The notes beneath the pieces were generated by a model. That model did no database searches. It saw nothing but the letters and a program-made list of their open reading frames with translations, and was not told the origin of the DNA. Positions 1-8,427 of a stretch of 64,000 nucleotides of DNA are shown here, in pieces (position 1 is the first letter of the stretch; each line of letters opens with the position of its first letter). Where the stretch lies: contig NZ_JAUSYL010000001.1 in assembly GCF_030816895.1 (NCBI RefSeq), positions 1,612,001 through 1,676,000 on the forward strand, in the 5' to 3' direction. Both the position numbers and the translations under genes were made by a program. This DNA is from Clavibacter sp. B3I6 (GTDB taxonomy: Bacteria > Actinomycetota > Actinomycetes > Actinomycetales > Microbacteriaceae).

Positions 1-227
1 TCGAGGATCCGCGACGACGGCTGCGGGCACGCCGGCGCGGGACGCACGGCCGAGACCACGACGGCCTCGCCGTCGGATCCGCGCACGGGCTCGGCCGCGA
101 CCGGAGGCTCGCCCCGGGCGGCGGTCGCGTAGCGGATGCCCAGGTACCGCTCGACGTCGCCGTCGCGGATCCCCGTCACCGGGCCGGATCGCGTCGGGAC
201 CGGGCCGGGGACGGTGGGGTCGGGCAT
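1..227 (-). CDS. Type B carboxylesterase, N-terminal part only
   Basis: The reading frame starts at an ATG (complement 225-227) and runs off the left edge, so only about 75 residues are seen. They contain YLGIRYATA, matching the conserved N-terminal substrate-pocket strand of type B carboxylesterases, and APACPQ, matching the first conserved disulfide-region Cys-Pro-Gln of that family. The catalytic Ser-Glu-His lie outside the window. A TAGCGT hexamer (complement 234-239) sits exactly six bases before the ATG and there is no Shine-Dalgarno sequence, so the transcript is probably leaderless. The family hydrolyses carboxylic esters; the substrate cannot be inferred here. Confidence 0.75.
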   Translation of the reverse strand, partial: MPDPTVPGPVPTRSGPVTGIRDGDVERYLGIRYATAARGEPPVAAEPVRGSDGEAVVVSAVRPAPACPQPSSRIL

Positions 228-379
228 CCCCCCACGCTATCCGCCGGGCACCGCCCCGCCCGCGCCGGTCGAGGAGGGCTTCCCGGCGGGCGTAGCGTCG
301 AGGGGTACCGCATCCGAAGAGGGCGCGGCCGGATCGACCCGATCCCTCCCCTCCCCCACCGGACAGCTCAAGGAGAACC

Positions 380-1427
380 ATGCGCACCGTCAACGCCTAC
401 GCGGCCACGTCCGCCACCGATCCCATCACCAAGACCACCATCGAGCGCCGCGACGTCGGCCCGAAGGACGTCTCCATCGACATCGCCTACTCGGGGCGTC
501 TGCCACTCCGACATCCACACCGTCCGCGGCGAGTGGGGACCCATCGCGTACCCGCAGGTCGTCGGCCACGAGATCGTCGGCCGCGTCACCGAGGTCGGCT
601 CCGAGGTGTCCAAGCACCAGGTCGGCGACCTCGTCGGCGTCGGCTGCATGGTCAACTCCTGCGGGGAGTGCGCGCAGTGCACGGCCGGCCAGGAGCAGTA
701 CTGCCTGAAGGGCAACATCCAGACCTACGGCGGCACCGACCCGGCCGACGGCACCATCACGCAGGGCGGCTACTCCGAGGCCGTCGTGGTCGACGAGGAC
801 TTCGTGCTCCGCGTCCCCGAGTCCCTCGACGTCGAGAAGGTCGCGCCGCTGCTCTGCGCCGGCATCACCACCTACTCGCCGCTGCGCCACTGGAACGCGG
901 GTCCCGGCACCAAGGTCGCCGTCGTCGGCATGGGCGGCCTCGGCCACATGGCCGTGAAGATCGCCCACGCCATGGGCGCCGACGTCACCGTGCTGTCGCA
1001 GACGCTCTCCAAGAAGGAGGACGGCCTCCGCCTCGGCGCCGACCGCTACTTCGCGACCAGCGACGAGTCGACCTTCGAGGAGCTCGCCAGCTCGTTCGAC
1101 CTGATCATCAACACCGTCTCCGCGAAGCTCGACATGTCGAAGTACATCGGCCTGCTCGCGATCGACGGCACGCTGGTCAACGTCGGCGCCCCGTCGGAGC
1201 CGCTCGAGATCCCCGCGTTCGCGCTCATCCCCGCGCGTCGCAGCTGGGCCGGATCCATGATCGGCGGCATCGCCGAGACGCAGGAGATGCTCGACTTCTG
1301 CGCCGAGCACGACATCCTCCCGGAGACCGAGCTCATCTCGGCCGACCAGATCAACGAGGCCTACGAGCGCGTCCTCAAGTCCGACGTGCGCTACCGCTTC
1401 GTCATCGACGCGAAGACGTTCGCGTAG
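380..1427 (+). pseudogene. Zn-dependent NADP alcohol dehydrogenase (CAD/YahK-like), broken by a +1 frameshift
   Basis: An alcohol dehydrogenase of the cinnamyl-alcohol-dehydrogenase group, which reduces aldehydes with NADPH. The start (ATG 380, preceded by AAGGAGAA) gives 38 good residues and then the frame breaks at a run of four G (493-496). Dropping one G restores VCHSDIHTVRGEW with the catalytic zinc Cys41, then GHEIVG. It also restores four structural-zinc cysteines (94, 97, 100, 108) in CGECAQC...C and the cofactor loop GMGGLGHM. The repaired product is 348 residues, the normal family length, so the extra base looks recent or is an assembly error. A strong hairpin terminator follows. 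Confidence 0.85.
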
Positions 1428-1451
1428 CCGCACCTCGCTGACGCGACCGGC

Positions 1452-1487
1452 GAGGGCCCCGCGGATCACCCGATCCTCGGGGCCCTC
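1452..1487. terminator. Hairpin terminator after the alcohol dehydrogenase
   Basis: Arms GAGGGCCCCG (1452-1461) and CGGGGCCCTC (1478-1487) pair perfectly, and an inner GGATC/GATCC stem closes a four-base loop. There is no U-tract, as is usual for terminators in very GC-rich actinobacteria. Confidence 0.75.
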
Positions 1488-1565
1488 CCGCATCCCCGCG
1501 ACGGCCCGGACCACGGGCCGACCACGCGCCTAGGCTGGGACGGCCGGCACCACCGAAGGGTCACC

Positions 1566-3239
1566 GTGGACATCACCCCCCGCTCCGCACCCGGGCACGC
1601 GGATGCGGCGTGGTGGCGCACCGCCGCCATCTACCAGGTGTTCCTGCGCAGCTTCGCCGACGGGGACGGCGACGGCGTCGGCGACCTCGCGGGCCTCCGC
1701 GCGCGCCTGCCGTACCTCGCCGCGCTCGGGGTCGACGCGATCTGGGTGAACCCCTGGTACCCGTCGCCGATGGTCGACGTCGGCTACGACGTGGCCGACT
1801 ACCGCGACGTGGATCCGATGTTCGGCACGCTCGCCGAGGCGGAGGCCCTGATCGTCGAGGCGCACGACCTCGGCCTGCGGGTCCTCCTCGACATCGTCCC
1901 GAACCACACCTCCGACGCCCACCCCTGGTTCCGCGCGGCCCTCGCCGGGGATCAGGCAGCCCGCGCCCGCTACCTCCTCCGCGACGGGAAGGGCCCCGAC
2001 GGCGAGCTGCCGCCGAACGACTGGGAGAGCTGCTTCCGCGGTCCGGCCTGGACGCGCACGACCGACGCGGACGGCCGCCCCGGCGCCTGGTACCTGCACA
2101 TGTTCGCGCCGGAGCAGCCCGACCTCGACTGGACGAACCCGGAGGTGCGGGCCGAGTTCGTCGACGTCCTGCGGTTCTGGTTCGACCGCGGCGTCGACGG
2201 CTTCCGCGTCGACGTGGCGCACGGCCTCGCCAAGGCCGAGGGTCTGCCGGACGGCCTCGGCGCCGACCGGCGCACCGAGGCGCACCCCGGCTGGGACCAG
2301 GACGAGGTGCACGACGTCTACCGGGAGTGGCGCCGCGTGGCCGACTCCTACGATCCGCCGCGCGTCTTCGTCGCCGAGGCCTGGGTCGCGCGGCCCGAGC
2401 GGCTGCCGCTGTACCTGCGCCCCGACGAGCTGCACACGGCCTTCGAGTTCGAGCCGCTGCACGTGACCTTCCGGGCGGATCCCTGGCGCCGGGTGATCGA
2501 CGACGGCCTGGCGAAGGCCGCGCTGTCCGGTGCGCCGAGCGCGTGGGCGCTGACCAACCACGACGTCGTGCGCCAGGCGACGCGGTACGGCCGGGAGCAG
2601 CCGGAGGTCCGCGCGTCGAACGAGCAGCAGCGGGCGCGCTTCGGCGTCGACCCGGTGGACCTCGAGCTCGGCCGCCGCCGCGCCCGCGCCGCCGTCACGC
2701 TGACGATGGCCCTGCCGGGCGTCGCGTACCTCTACTTCGGCGAGGAGCTGGGGCTGCACGAGGTCGAGGACCTGCCGGATGCGCGGCGGCGGGATCCGAT
2801 CCACCTCCGCTCCGGCGGCACCGACCCCGGTCGGGACGGGTCCCGGGTGCCGATCCCCTGGTCCGGCGACTCCGCGCCCTACGGCTTCTCGGGCACGGCG
2901 CCGGACGGCGGCGGCGAGCCGTGGCTGCCGCAGCCGGAGGCGTGGGCGGAGCTGACGGTCGAGCGCCAGGAGGCGGATCCGGCGTCGACGCTGCAGCACT
3001 ACCGTCGGCTGCTCGCCGCCCGCCGTGCGCTGATCGTGCCGACGGAGCCGCTGGTCTGGCTGGAGACCCTGCCCGACGTGCTCGCGTTCCGTCGGGGCGA
3101 GCTGCAGTGCTGGGTCGCCTTCGGGACGGATCCCGTGCCCCTGCCGCCGGGGCTCCGGGTCGCGATCAGCTCGACGGGGGACGTCGACGGGGTGCTGCCG
3201 CCCGACACGGCCGTGTGGCTGGTGCCCGAGCGGCCGTGA
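1566..3239 (+). CDS. GH13 alpha-glucosidase / alpha-amylase family protein
   Basis: A cytoplasmic glycoside hydrolase family 13 enzyme of 557 residues, with no signal peptide. The family's barrel motifs are all present: DIVPNHTSD (109-117), GFRVDVAHG with nucleophile Asp216, FVAEAW with acid/base Glu271, and TNHDVV with transition-state Asp333. The N-terminus AAIYQVFLRSFADGDGDGVG is typical of oligo-alpha-glucosidases and trehalose/isomaltose hydrolases, which act on alpha-1,4 or alpha-1,6 linked short sugars; the exact linkage cannot be read. The GTG start at 1566 is preceded by GAAGGG, and a TAGGCT -10 lies at 1531-1536, so this gene has a short leader. It is followed after 58 bases by a histidine phosphatase with its own promoter. 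Confidence 0.88.
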   Translation: MDITPRSAPGHADAAWWRTAAIYQVFLRSFADGDGDGVGDLAGLRARLPYLAALGVDAIWVNPWYPSPMVDVGYDVADYRDVDPMFGTLAEAEALIVEAHDLGLRVLLDIVPNHTSDAHPWFRAALAGDQAARARYLLRDGKGPDGELPPNDWESCFRGPAWTRTTDADGRPGAWYLHMFAPEQPDLDWTNPEVRAEFVDVLRFWFDRGVDGFRVDVAHGLAKAEGLPDGLGADRRTEAHPGWDQDEVHDVYREWRRVADSYDPPRVFVAEAWVARPERLPLYLRPDELHTAFEFEPLHVTFRADPWRRVIDDGLAKAALSGAPSAWALTNHDVVRQATRYGREQPEVRASNEQQRARFGVDPVDLELGRRRARAAVTLTMALPGVAYLYFGEELGLHEVEDLPDARRRDPIHLRSGGTDPGRDGSRVPIPWSGDSAPYGFSGTAPDGGGEPWLPQPEAWAELTVERQEADPASTLQHYRRLLAARRALIVPTEPLVWLETLPDVLAFRRGELQCWVAFGTDPVPLPPGLRVAISSTGDVDGVLPPDTAVWLVPERP

Positions 3240-3297
3240 CGGCACGTCCGACCGGATCGGCCGGCCGCGGTCCGCGCGCCCGCGGTACCGTCGAGGC

Positions 3298-3948
3298 ATG
3301 CGCCTGATCCTCATCCGACACGGCCAGACCGCCTCCAACGTCGAGGGCGTCCTCGACACCCGCATCCCCGGGCCCGTGCTCACCGCGCTCGGCCGCGAGC
3401 AGGCGGCCCTGCTGCCGGAGACCCTCCGGGGCGAGGCGATCGGCGCCCTGTACGTCTCGACCATGGTCCGCACCCACGAGACGGCCGCGCCGCTCGCGGA
3501 GGCTCTCGGCCTCGCACCGGTCGAGCGCGACGGCATCCGCGAGATCGCCGCCGCCGACCTCGAGATGCGCGGCGACCGCGCGGCCGTCATGGAGTACCTG
3601 GGCACGATGGTCCGCTGGGTGGGCGGCGAGGACGCGCTGCCGCTGGCCGGCGGGGAGACGGGCCGGGAGTTCGCCGCGCGGTTCGACGCCGTCGTCGCGG
3701 AGGCCGAGGCCTCGGGGCACGGCACCGTGGCGATCGTCAGCCACGGGGCCGCCATCCGCTCGTGGACGGGCCTGCGGGCGCGCGGGCTCGACGCGGCCTT
3801 CGTGGCCGACCACGCGCTGGAGAACACGGGCGTCGTGGTGCTCGAGGGGTCCGGCACCGACTGGGTCCTCGAGTCCTGGGAGGGCGAGCCCGTCAGCGGC
3901 GTCGGCGAGGACGCCCCCTCCGGCCCGGCGGGCGAGCCGACAGGCTAG
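3298..3948 (+). CDS. Histidine phosphatase family protein
   Basis: A 216-residue phosphoglycerate-mutase-like phosphatase. The N-terminal LIRHGQT (5-11) supplies the phosphohistidine His8 and the phosphate-binding Arg7, and SHGAAIRSW near residue 148 supplies the second catalytic His. Such enzymes remove phosphate from small molecules or proteins; the substrate is not predictable. The last 20 or so residues are a loose Gly/Pro/Glu tail. TACCGT (3286-3291) lies exactly six bases before the ATG with no ribosome binding site, which fits a leaderless mRNA. Confidence 0.85.
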   Translation: MRLILIRHGQTASNVEGVLDTRIPGPVLTALGREQAALLPETLRGEAIGALYVSTMVRTHETAAPLAEALGLAPVERDGIREIAAADLEMRGDRAAVMEYLGTMVRWVGGEDALPLAGGETGREFAARFDAVVAEAEASGHGTVAIVSHGAAIRSWTGLRARGLDAAFVADHALENTGVVVLEGSGTDWVLESWEGEPVSGVGEDAPSGPAGEPTG

Positions 3949-3978
3949 GTCCCCGGACCGGCCGTCCGCCCGCCCCGG

Positions 3979-4197
3979 TCAGTCCGGCGCGGGCCCCGCG
4001 CGGTGGGAGGCGACGTAGGCGGCGGCCTCGCGGATCAGCTGCTCGCGCATCAGCACCGCCCCGCCGATCGTCACGCCGAGGACCCGACCGCCGGGAGCGC
4101 CCAGCCAGGTGAGGTCGAGGACCGTCGAGCCGTGCAGATCACGCCGCTCGGTGACGTGGAACCGCTCGCCGCCCGCCTCGATCTCGAACCCGTCCAT
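3979..4197 (-). CDS. Small conserved-type hypothetical protein (72 aa)
   Basis: A 72-residue soluble protein with no recognised domain. It begins MDGFEIEAGGERFHV and reads as a short beta-rich stretch followed by a helix (REQLIREAAAYVA). It is convergent with the phosphatase upstream and divergent from adenosine deaminase. TAGGCT (complement 4204-4209) sits six bases before the ATG, the leaderless arrangement seen across this window, which supports this being a real gene. Function unknown. Confidence 0.7.
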   Translation of the reverse strand: MDGFEIEAGGERFHVTERRDLHGSTVLDLTWLGAPGGRVLGVTIGGAVLMREQLIREAAAYVASHRAGPAPD

Positions 4198-4264
4198 CCC
4201 GCGAGCCTACGAGCGGTCGTCGGCACCCGCCGGCGGCCCGGCCCCCGCCCGTTACCGTGGACGG

Positions 4265-5266
4265 ATGATCTCCACGCTCCCGCCCACCGCCGAGCTGCAC
4301 CTGCACGTCGAGGGGACGCTCGAGCCCGAGCTCGTCTTCGAGCTGGCCGAGCGCAACGGCGTCGAGCTGCCCTACGGGGGCATCGAGGACCTCCGCTCGC
4401 GCTACGCCTTCACCGACCTGCAGTCGTTCCTCGACCTCTACTACGCGTGCACCGCGGTCCTCCGCACCCGCCGCGACTTCCACGACCTCGCCGCCGCGTA
4501 CCTCGAGCGGGCGGCGGCCGACGGGATCCGGCACGTCGAGATGTCCTTCGACCCGCAGGCGCACACGACCCGCGGCGTGCCCGTGGACGACGTGCTCGAC
4601 GGCCTCCTCGACGCCCTCCGCGACGCGCGCGTCCGCCACGGCATCTCCGGCGGCCTGATCCTCAGCTTCCTGCGCGACCGCCCGGTGGAGGAGGCGATGG
4701 CGACCCTGGAGTCGGTCGCGGGCCGCGCGCACGAGATCCTCGCCGTGGGCCTCGACTCGGCGGAGGTCGGCTACCCGCCGTCCCTCTTCGTCGACGTGTT
4801 CGCCCGCGCCCGCGAGCTCGGGCTGCACGCGGTCGCGCACGCGGGCGAGGAGGGGCCGCCGTCCTACATCCACGAGGCGCTCGACCTCCTGCACGTGGAG
4901 CGGGTGGATCACGGGGTGCGCTGCCTGGAGGATCCCGCGCTCGTCGACCGGCTGGTCGCCGAGCGGATCCCGCTCACGGTCTGCCCGCTCTCGAACGTGC
5001 GCCTCGGCGTGAACGAGTCCCTCGATGAGCACGCGCTCCCGGAGCTGCTCGCGCGCGGCGTCCTCGTGACCATCAACAGCGACGACCCGGCCTACTTCGG
5101 CGGCTACCTCGGCGAGAACCTCCGTCAGCTCCGCCGCGCGCACGCCTTCGACGACGACGCGCTCGCGCTGCTCGCCCGCAACTCGTTCGAGGCGTCCTTC
5201 CTCCCCGACGGCCGCCGCGCCGAGCTGCTGGCCGCGGTCGACGCGTGGCGCGCCTCCGCGCTCTGA
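4265..5266 (+). CDS. add: Adenosine deaminase family protein
   Basis: A 333-residue metal-dependent deaminase of the adenosine/adenine deaminase family, which converts adenosine (or adenine) to inosine (hypoxanthine) in purine salvage. Metal and catalytic residues are visible: HLHVEGT (His12, His14), HAGEEGPPS (His192, Glu195), DHGVRC (His216) and NSDDPAYFG (Asp273/Asp274). The ATG at 4265 is chosen over longer in-frame starts because homology begins there and TACCGT (4253-4258) lies six bases upstream. Adenosine versus adenine as substrate is not settled by sequence alone. Confidence 0.88.
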   Translation: MISTLPPTAELHLHVEGTLEPELVFELAERNGVELPYGGIEDLRSRYAFTDLQSFLDLYYACTAVLRTRRDFHDLAAAYLERAAADGIRHVEMSFDPQAHTTRGVPVDDVLDGLLDALRDARVRHGISGGLILSFLRDRPVEEAMATLESVAGRAHEILAVGLDSAEVGYPPSLFVDVFARARELGLHAVAHAGEEGPPSYIHEALDLLHVERVDHGVRCLEDPALVDRLVAERIPLTVCPLSNVRLGVNESLDEHALPELLARGVLVTINSDDPAYFGGYLGENLRQLRRAHAFDDDALALLARNSFEASFLPDGRRAELLAAVDAWRASAL

Positions 5267-5282
5267 TCCCTCGGGCCCCGGC

Positions 5283-5687
5283 TCAGTCGACGAGGGCGGC
5301 GACCGCCTCGACCTCCACGAGCTGGTCGTCGTAGCCGAGCACGGTGACCCCGAGCAGCGTGCTCGGCGGGTCGTGCGGCGCGAGCGCGTCGCGGACGACC
5401 TCCCACGCGGTCACGAGGTCCGCCTGCCGGCTCGACGCGACGAGGACGCGCGTGCTGACGAGGTCGGCGAAGGTCGCGCCCGCCGCCTGCAGCGCGACCC
5501 GCAGGTTCTCGATGCAGCGCCCGGCCTGGGCAGCGTGGTCGCCGATCCCGACCGTCCGGCCGTCCGCGTCGAGCGGGCACGATCCCGCCAGGTACACCAG
5601 CCGCGCGTCGGCCGGCGCGGTGGCCGCGTAGGCGTACTCGGCGACGCCGGAGAGCGCGGCGGAGCGGATCAGGGTCACGGCGGTCAT
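5283..5687 (-). CDS. RidA family (YjgF/YER057c/UK114) protein
   Basis: A 134-residue Rid-family protein. Members deaminate reactive enamine/imine intermediates released by PLP enzymes. The core LVYLAGSCPLDADG and DLVSTRVLVAS, with the conserved Arg of the active site (in STRVLV), and the final VEVEAVAALVD strand match the fold. It is convergent with adenosine deaminase, separated by 16 bases and with no visible hairpin. The variant glycines suggest a Rid7-like subgroup rather than the archetypal RidA; that is inference. Confidence 0.82.
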   Translation of the reverse strand: MTAVTLIRSAALSGVAEYAYAATAPADARLVYLAGSCPLDADGRTVGIGDHAAQAGRCIENLRVALQAAGATFADLVSTRVLVASSRQADLVTAWEVVRDALAPHDPPSTLLGVTVLGYDDQLVEVEAVAALVD

Positions 5688-5752
5688 GGGGCTCCCGTCT
5701 CGCGCGCGGGCAGGTCCGCGCGTCGCGACCAGCCTCGCATCCGCCTGTCGCT

Positions 5753-5944
5753 TCAGGAGGCGCGCGCTACCCGAGCCCGCGCGAGGATCGCCCCGATCAC
5801 GCCGGACTCGGCGTCCGCGTAGGCGTTCATGTCGTCCCAGCGCCGCTCCATGAGCTCCCGCTTCGTGCGCGCGTAGAGCTCGCGGTCCTCCGCGTCGGAG
5901 CGGAGCCGGCCGCGGTCGTGGATCACCGGCCGATCGTCGCAGGA
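5753..5944 (-). pseudogene. Remnant of a GrpB family (UPF0157 nucleotidyltransferase) protein, C-terminal end only
   Basis: About 60 codons read RLRSDAEDRELYARTKREL then WDDMNAYADAESGVIGAIL. This matches the C-terminal helices of GrpB-family proteins (usually near 170 residues), where a FRDxLR motif is followed by a Lys-rich helix and a Y-x-x-AKS motif. The N-terminal nucleotidyltransferase core is missing. The upstream frame continues without a stop only as a shadow of the adjacent methyltransferase gene. I read it as a decayed fragment without its own start. Confidence 0.65.
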
Positions 5945-5955
5945 CCGCTCTGCGG

Positions 5956-6642
5956 TCAGTCGAACGCCACGTGCTGCGTGATCCACGCGTGCATCACGAC
6001 CGCGGCTGCCGCCGACGCGTTGATGGAGCGGGTGGAGCCGAACTGCGAGATCGCGACGGTCATCTCGGCCGCCGCCACCGCCTCGTCGCTGAGGCCCGGG
6101 CCCTCCTGGCCGAAGACGAGCACGCAGCGCTCGGGGAGGCGCGTCCTCTCCAGCAGCACGGATCCGTCGACGTTGTCGATGGCGATGATCGGCAGGCCCT
6201 CGGCCGCGGCCCACGCGACGAGATCGGCGATGGTCGCGTGGTGCACGACGTGCTGGTAGCGGTCGGTGACCATCGCGCCGCGCTTGTTCCACCGGCGGCG
6301 GCCGACGATGTGCACCGTGTCGGCCGCGAAGGCGTTGGCGCTCCGGACGATCGACCCGATGTTCATGTCGTGCTGCCAGTTCTCGATGGCGATGTGGAAC
6401 GGGTGCCGGTGCTGGTCGAGGTCGGCGACGATCGCGTCCATGGACCAGTACCGGTAGCGGTCGATGACGTTGCGGGTGTCGCCGCGCTCCAGCAGCTCCG
6501 GATCCAGGTGCGGCTCGTCGGGCCAGGCCTCGGGGCCGCCCGGCCAGGGACCGACCCCGTGCGTCGACAGCTCGACGGTGGGCGTCGGCTCGGCCGCGTC
6601 GGGCCGGGCGGGGAGCTGGGGGACCTCGGGATCGCCCGGCAT
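5956..6642 (-). CDS. TrmH family (SpoU) RNA methyltransferase
   Basis: A 228-residue SPOUT-class 2'-O-ribose RNA methyltransferase using S-adenosylmethionine. The three SpoU motifs are visible: NIGSIVRSANAF, then VFGQEGPGLS, then ISQFGSTRSINASAAAAV, which form the knotted cofactor site. An N-terminal region of about 55 residues rich in Pro/Glu precedes the domain. The ATG (complement 6640-6642) shares its first base with the last base of the cysE stop codon (TGATG), so translation is coupled to cysE. The RNA target (tRNA or rRNA) cannot be told. Placement in a cysteine operon is unusual. Confidence 0.87.
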   Translation of the reverse strand: MPGDPEVPQLPARPDAAEPTPTVELSTHGVGPWPGGPEAWPDEPHLDPELLERGDTRNVIDRYRYWSMDAIVADLDQHRHPFHIAIENWQHDMNIGSIVRSANAFAADTVHIVGRRRWNKRGAMVTDRYQHVVHHATIADLVAWAAAEGLPIIAIDNVDGSVLLERTRLPERCVLVFGQEGPGLSDEAVAAAEMTVAISQFGSTRSINASAAAAVVMHAWITQHVAFD

Positions 6643-7226
6643 CAGATGTAGATCGCCGGGTCGACGAAGAAGGCCGGATCCACGTGCGCGTCGGGCCCGC
6701 GGCCCGCCCGCTTCCCGGTCTCCACCGCGGGGATGCCCGTGAGCACGGACCCCGCGGGCGCGTCCTTCACGACCACCGCGTTGGCGCCGATGACGCTGCC
6801 CGCTCCGATCGCGATGGGCCCGAGCAGCTTCGCCCCCGCGCCGATGGTGACGCCGTCGCCGACCGTGGGGTGCCGCTTGCCGTGCACGAGGCTCTTCCCG
6901 CCGAGCGTGACGCCGTGGTACATCAGCACGTCGTCGCCGATCTCCGCGGTCGCGCCGATGACCACGCCCATGCCGTGGTCGATGAAGAGCCGCCGCCCGA
7001 TCCGCGCACCCGGGTGGATCTCCACCCCGGTGAGCGAGCGCCCGACCTGCGCGAGCAGCCGGGCGGCGAGCCGCACCCGATGTCGCCAGAGCGCGTGCGA
7101 GATCCGGTGCAGCCACACGGCGTGCAGCCCCGGGTAGCCGAGCACCATCTCCAGGTACCCGCGCGCGGCCGGGTCGTGGGCGCGGGCGGAGCGGAGGTCC
7201 TCGACGACGCGGGCGACTATGCCCAC
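6642..7226 (-). CDS. cysE: Serine O-acetyltransferase
   Basis: CysE transfers acetyl from acetyl-CoA to L-serine, making O-acetylserine for the CysK step next door. The 194-residue protein has an N-terminal helical region (RGYLEMVLGYPGLHAV) and a left-handed beta-helix of hexapeptide repeats, with the active-site DHGMGVVIG and the GGKSLVHGKRHP loop characteristic of the family. It is of the short type, with no long N-terminal extension. The GTG start (complement 7224-7226) lies two bases after the cysK stop, and its own stop overlaps the methyltransferase ATG, so the three genes are one operon. Confidence 0.93.
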   Translation of the reverse strand: MGIVARVVEDLRSARAHDPAARGYLEMVLGYPGLHAVWLHRISHALWRHRVRLAARLLAQVGRSLTGVEIHPGARIGRRLFIDHGMGVVIGATAEIGDDVLMYHGVTLGGKSLVHGKRHPTVGDGVTIGAGAKLLGPIAIGAGSVIGANAVVVKDAPAGSVLTGIPAVETGKRAGRGPDAHVDPAFFVDPAIYI

Positions 7227-7228
7227 GC

Positions 7229-8167
7229 CTAGTCGCGCAGGTCGTCGAACAGCATCGTCGAGAGGTACCGCTCGCCGTAGTCGCACACGATGGCGACGAT
7301 GGTCTTGCCCGCGCTCTCGGGCCGCTTCGCGATCTCGAGGGCGGCCCACACGATGGATCCCGACGAGATGCCGCAGAGGATGCCCTCGTCGGTCGCGAGC
7401 GCGCGCGCGACGCGGATGGAGTCCTCGAGCGACACGTCGACGACCTCGTCGTAGACCTCGGTGTCGAGGATCTCGGGCACGAAGTTCGCGCCGATGCCCT
7501 GGATCTTGTGCGGGCCGGGCTTCCCGCCGGAGAGGATGGGCGAGTCGAGCGGCTCGACCGCGACGATGCGCACGTCCGGCTTCCGCTGCTTGAGCACCTG
7601 GCCGACGCCCGTGATGGTGCCGCCCGTGCCGACGCCCGCGATGAACACGTCGACGGCGCCGTCGGTGTCCGCCCAGACCTCCTCGGCCGTGGTCTCGCGG
7701 TGCTTCTGCGGGTTGGCGGCGTTCGCGAACTGCTGGGCCCAGATGGCGTTCGGCGTCTCGTCGACGATCTGCTTCGCCCGCTCGACCGCGCCGCGCATGC
7801 CCTCGGGGCCGGGGGTCAGGACGATGCGCGCCCCGTACGCGCGCAGCACCAGCCGGCGCTCCATGCTCATGGTCTCGGGCATGGTGAGGATGACCGTGTA
7901 GCCGCGGGCCGCTCCCACCATCGCGAGCGCGATGCCCGTGTTGCCGCTCGTGCCCTCGACGATGGTGCCGCCCGGCTGCAGCTGGCCGGACGCCTCCGCC
8001 GCGTCGATGATGGCGACGCCGATGCGGTCCTTCACGCTGGACGCCGGGTTGTGCGACTCGAGCTTCACGAGGACGGTCGCGTCGAGCCCCTCCGTGAGCC
8101 GGTTGAGGCGGACGAGCGGCGTGCCGCCGACCAGCTGGGTGATGTCGTCGTAGACGCGACCTGCCAT
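7229..8167 (-). CDS. cysK: Cysteine synthase A (O-acetylserine sulfhydrylase)
   Basis: A PLP enzyme of 312 residues that makes L-cysteine from O-acetylserine and sulfide. The PLP lysine is Lys46 in NPASSVKDRIG; the phosphate/substrate loop GTSGNTGIALA and the C-terminal GISSGS loop are intact. The ATG (complement 8165-8167) has a good ribosome binding site, GAAGGTGG. A TAGGCT -10 sits at complement 8233-8238, giving a leader of about 60 bases. It is first gene of the cysK-cysE-trmH-like operon, so substrate production and use are co-regulated. Confidence 0.95.
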   Translation of the reverse strand: MAGRVYDDITQLVGGTPLVRLNRLTEGLDATVLVKLESHNPASSVKDRIGVAIIDAAEASGQLQPGGTIVEGTSGNTGIALAMVGAARGYTVILTMPETMSMERRLVLRAYGARIVLTPGPEGMRGAVERAKQIVDETPNAIWAQQFANAANPQKHRETTAEEVWADTDGAVDVFIAGVGTGGTITGVGQVLKQRKPDVRIVAVEPLDSPILSGGKPGPHKIQGIGANFVPEILDTEVYDEVVDVSLEDSIRVARALATDEGILCGISSGSIVWAALEIAKRPESAGKTIVAIVCDYGERYLSTMLFDDLRD

Positions 8168-8427
8168 GGGTTCCACCTTCGTCGTGATCCGGGTCGGTGC
8201 GGGGCGCTGCCGCGCGCACCTGCTCGTCGTCGAGCCTATGCGAGGCGAACCGCGCGCACGGCGGCGGCATTCCGGGTGGGGCGGTCGGTGACGACGGATG
8301 AGCTGTGGAGGGGGCCGTCGCCGGCCGTGCCGACGGGGCGAGGATGCGCGCGACCACCCCCAGGCGCTCTCGCCGCGGCCGCCGTCCGCACCCGACGCGG
8401 GATCGCTCCTGCCCACGGAGGAGGAAC

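Noticed and set aside
136..708. Plus-strand frame near the left edge
   Set aside because: It runs over the promoter of the alcohol dehydrogenase and is antisense to the esterase; translation is low-complexity.
5945..6292. Upstream extension of the GrpB remnant to a 179-codon gene
   Set aside because: The upstream part is a different frame of the RNA methyltransferase coding region and has no GrpB similarity.
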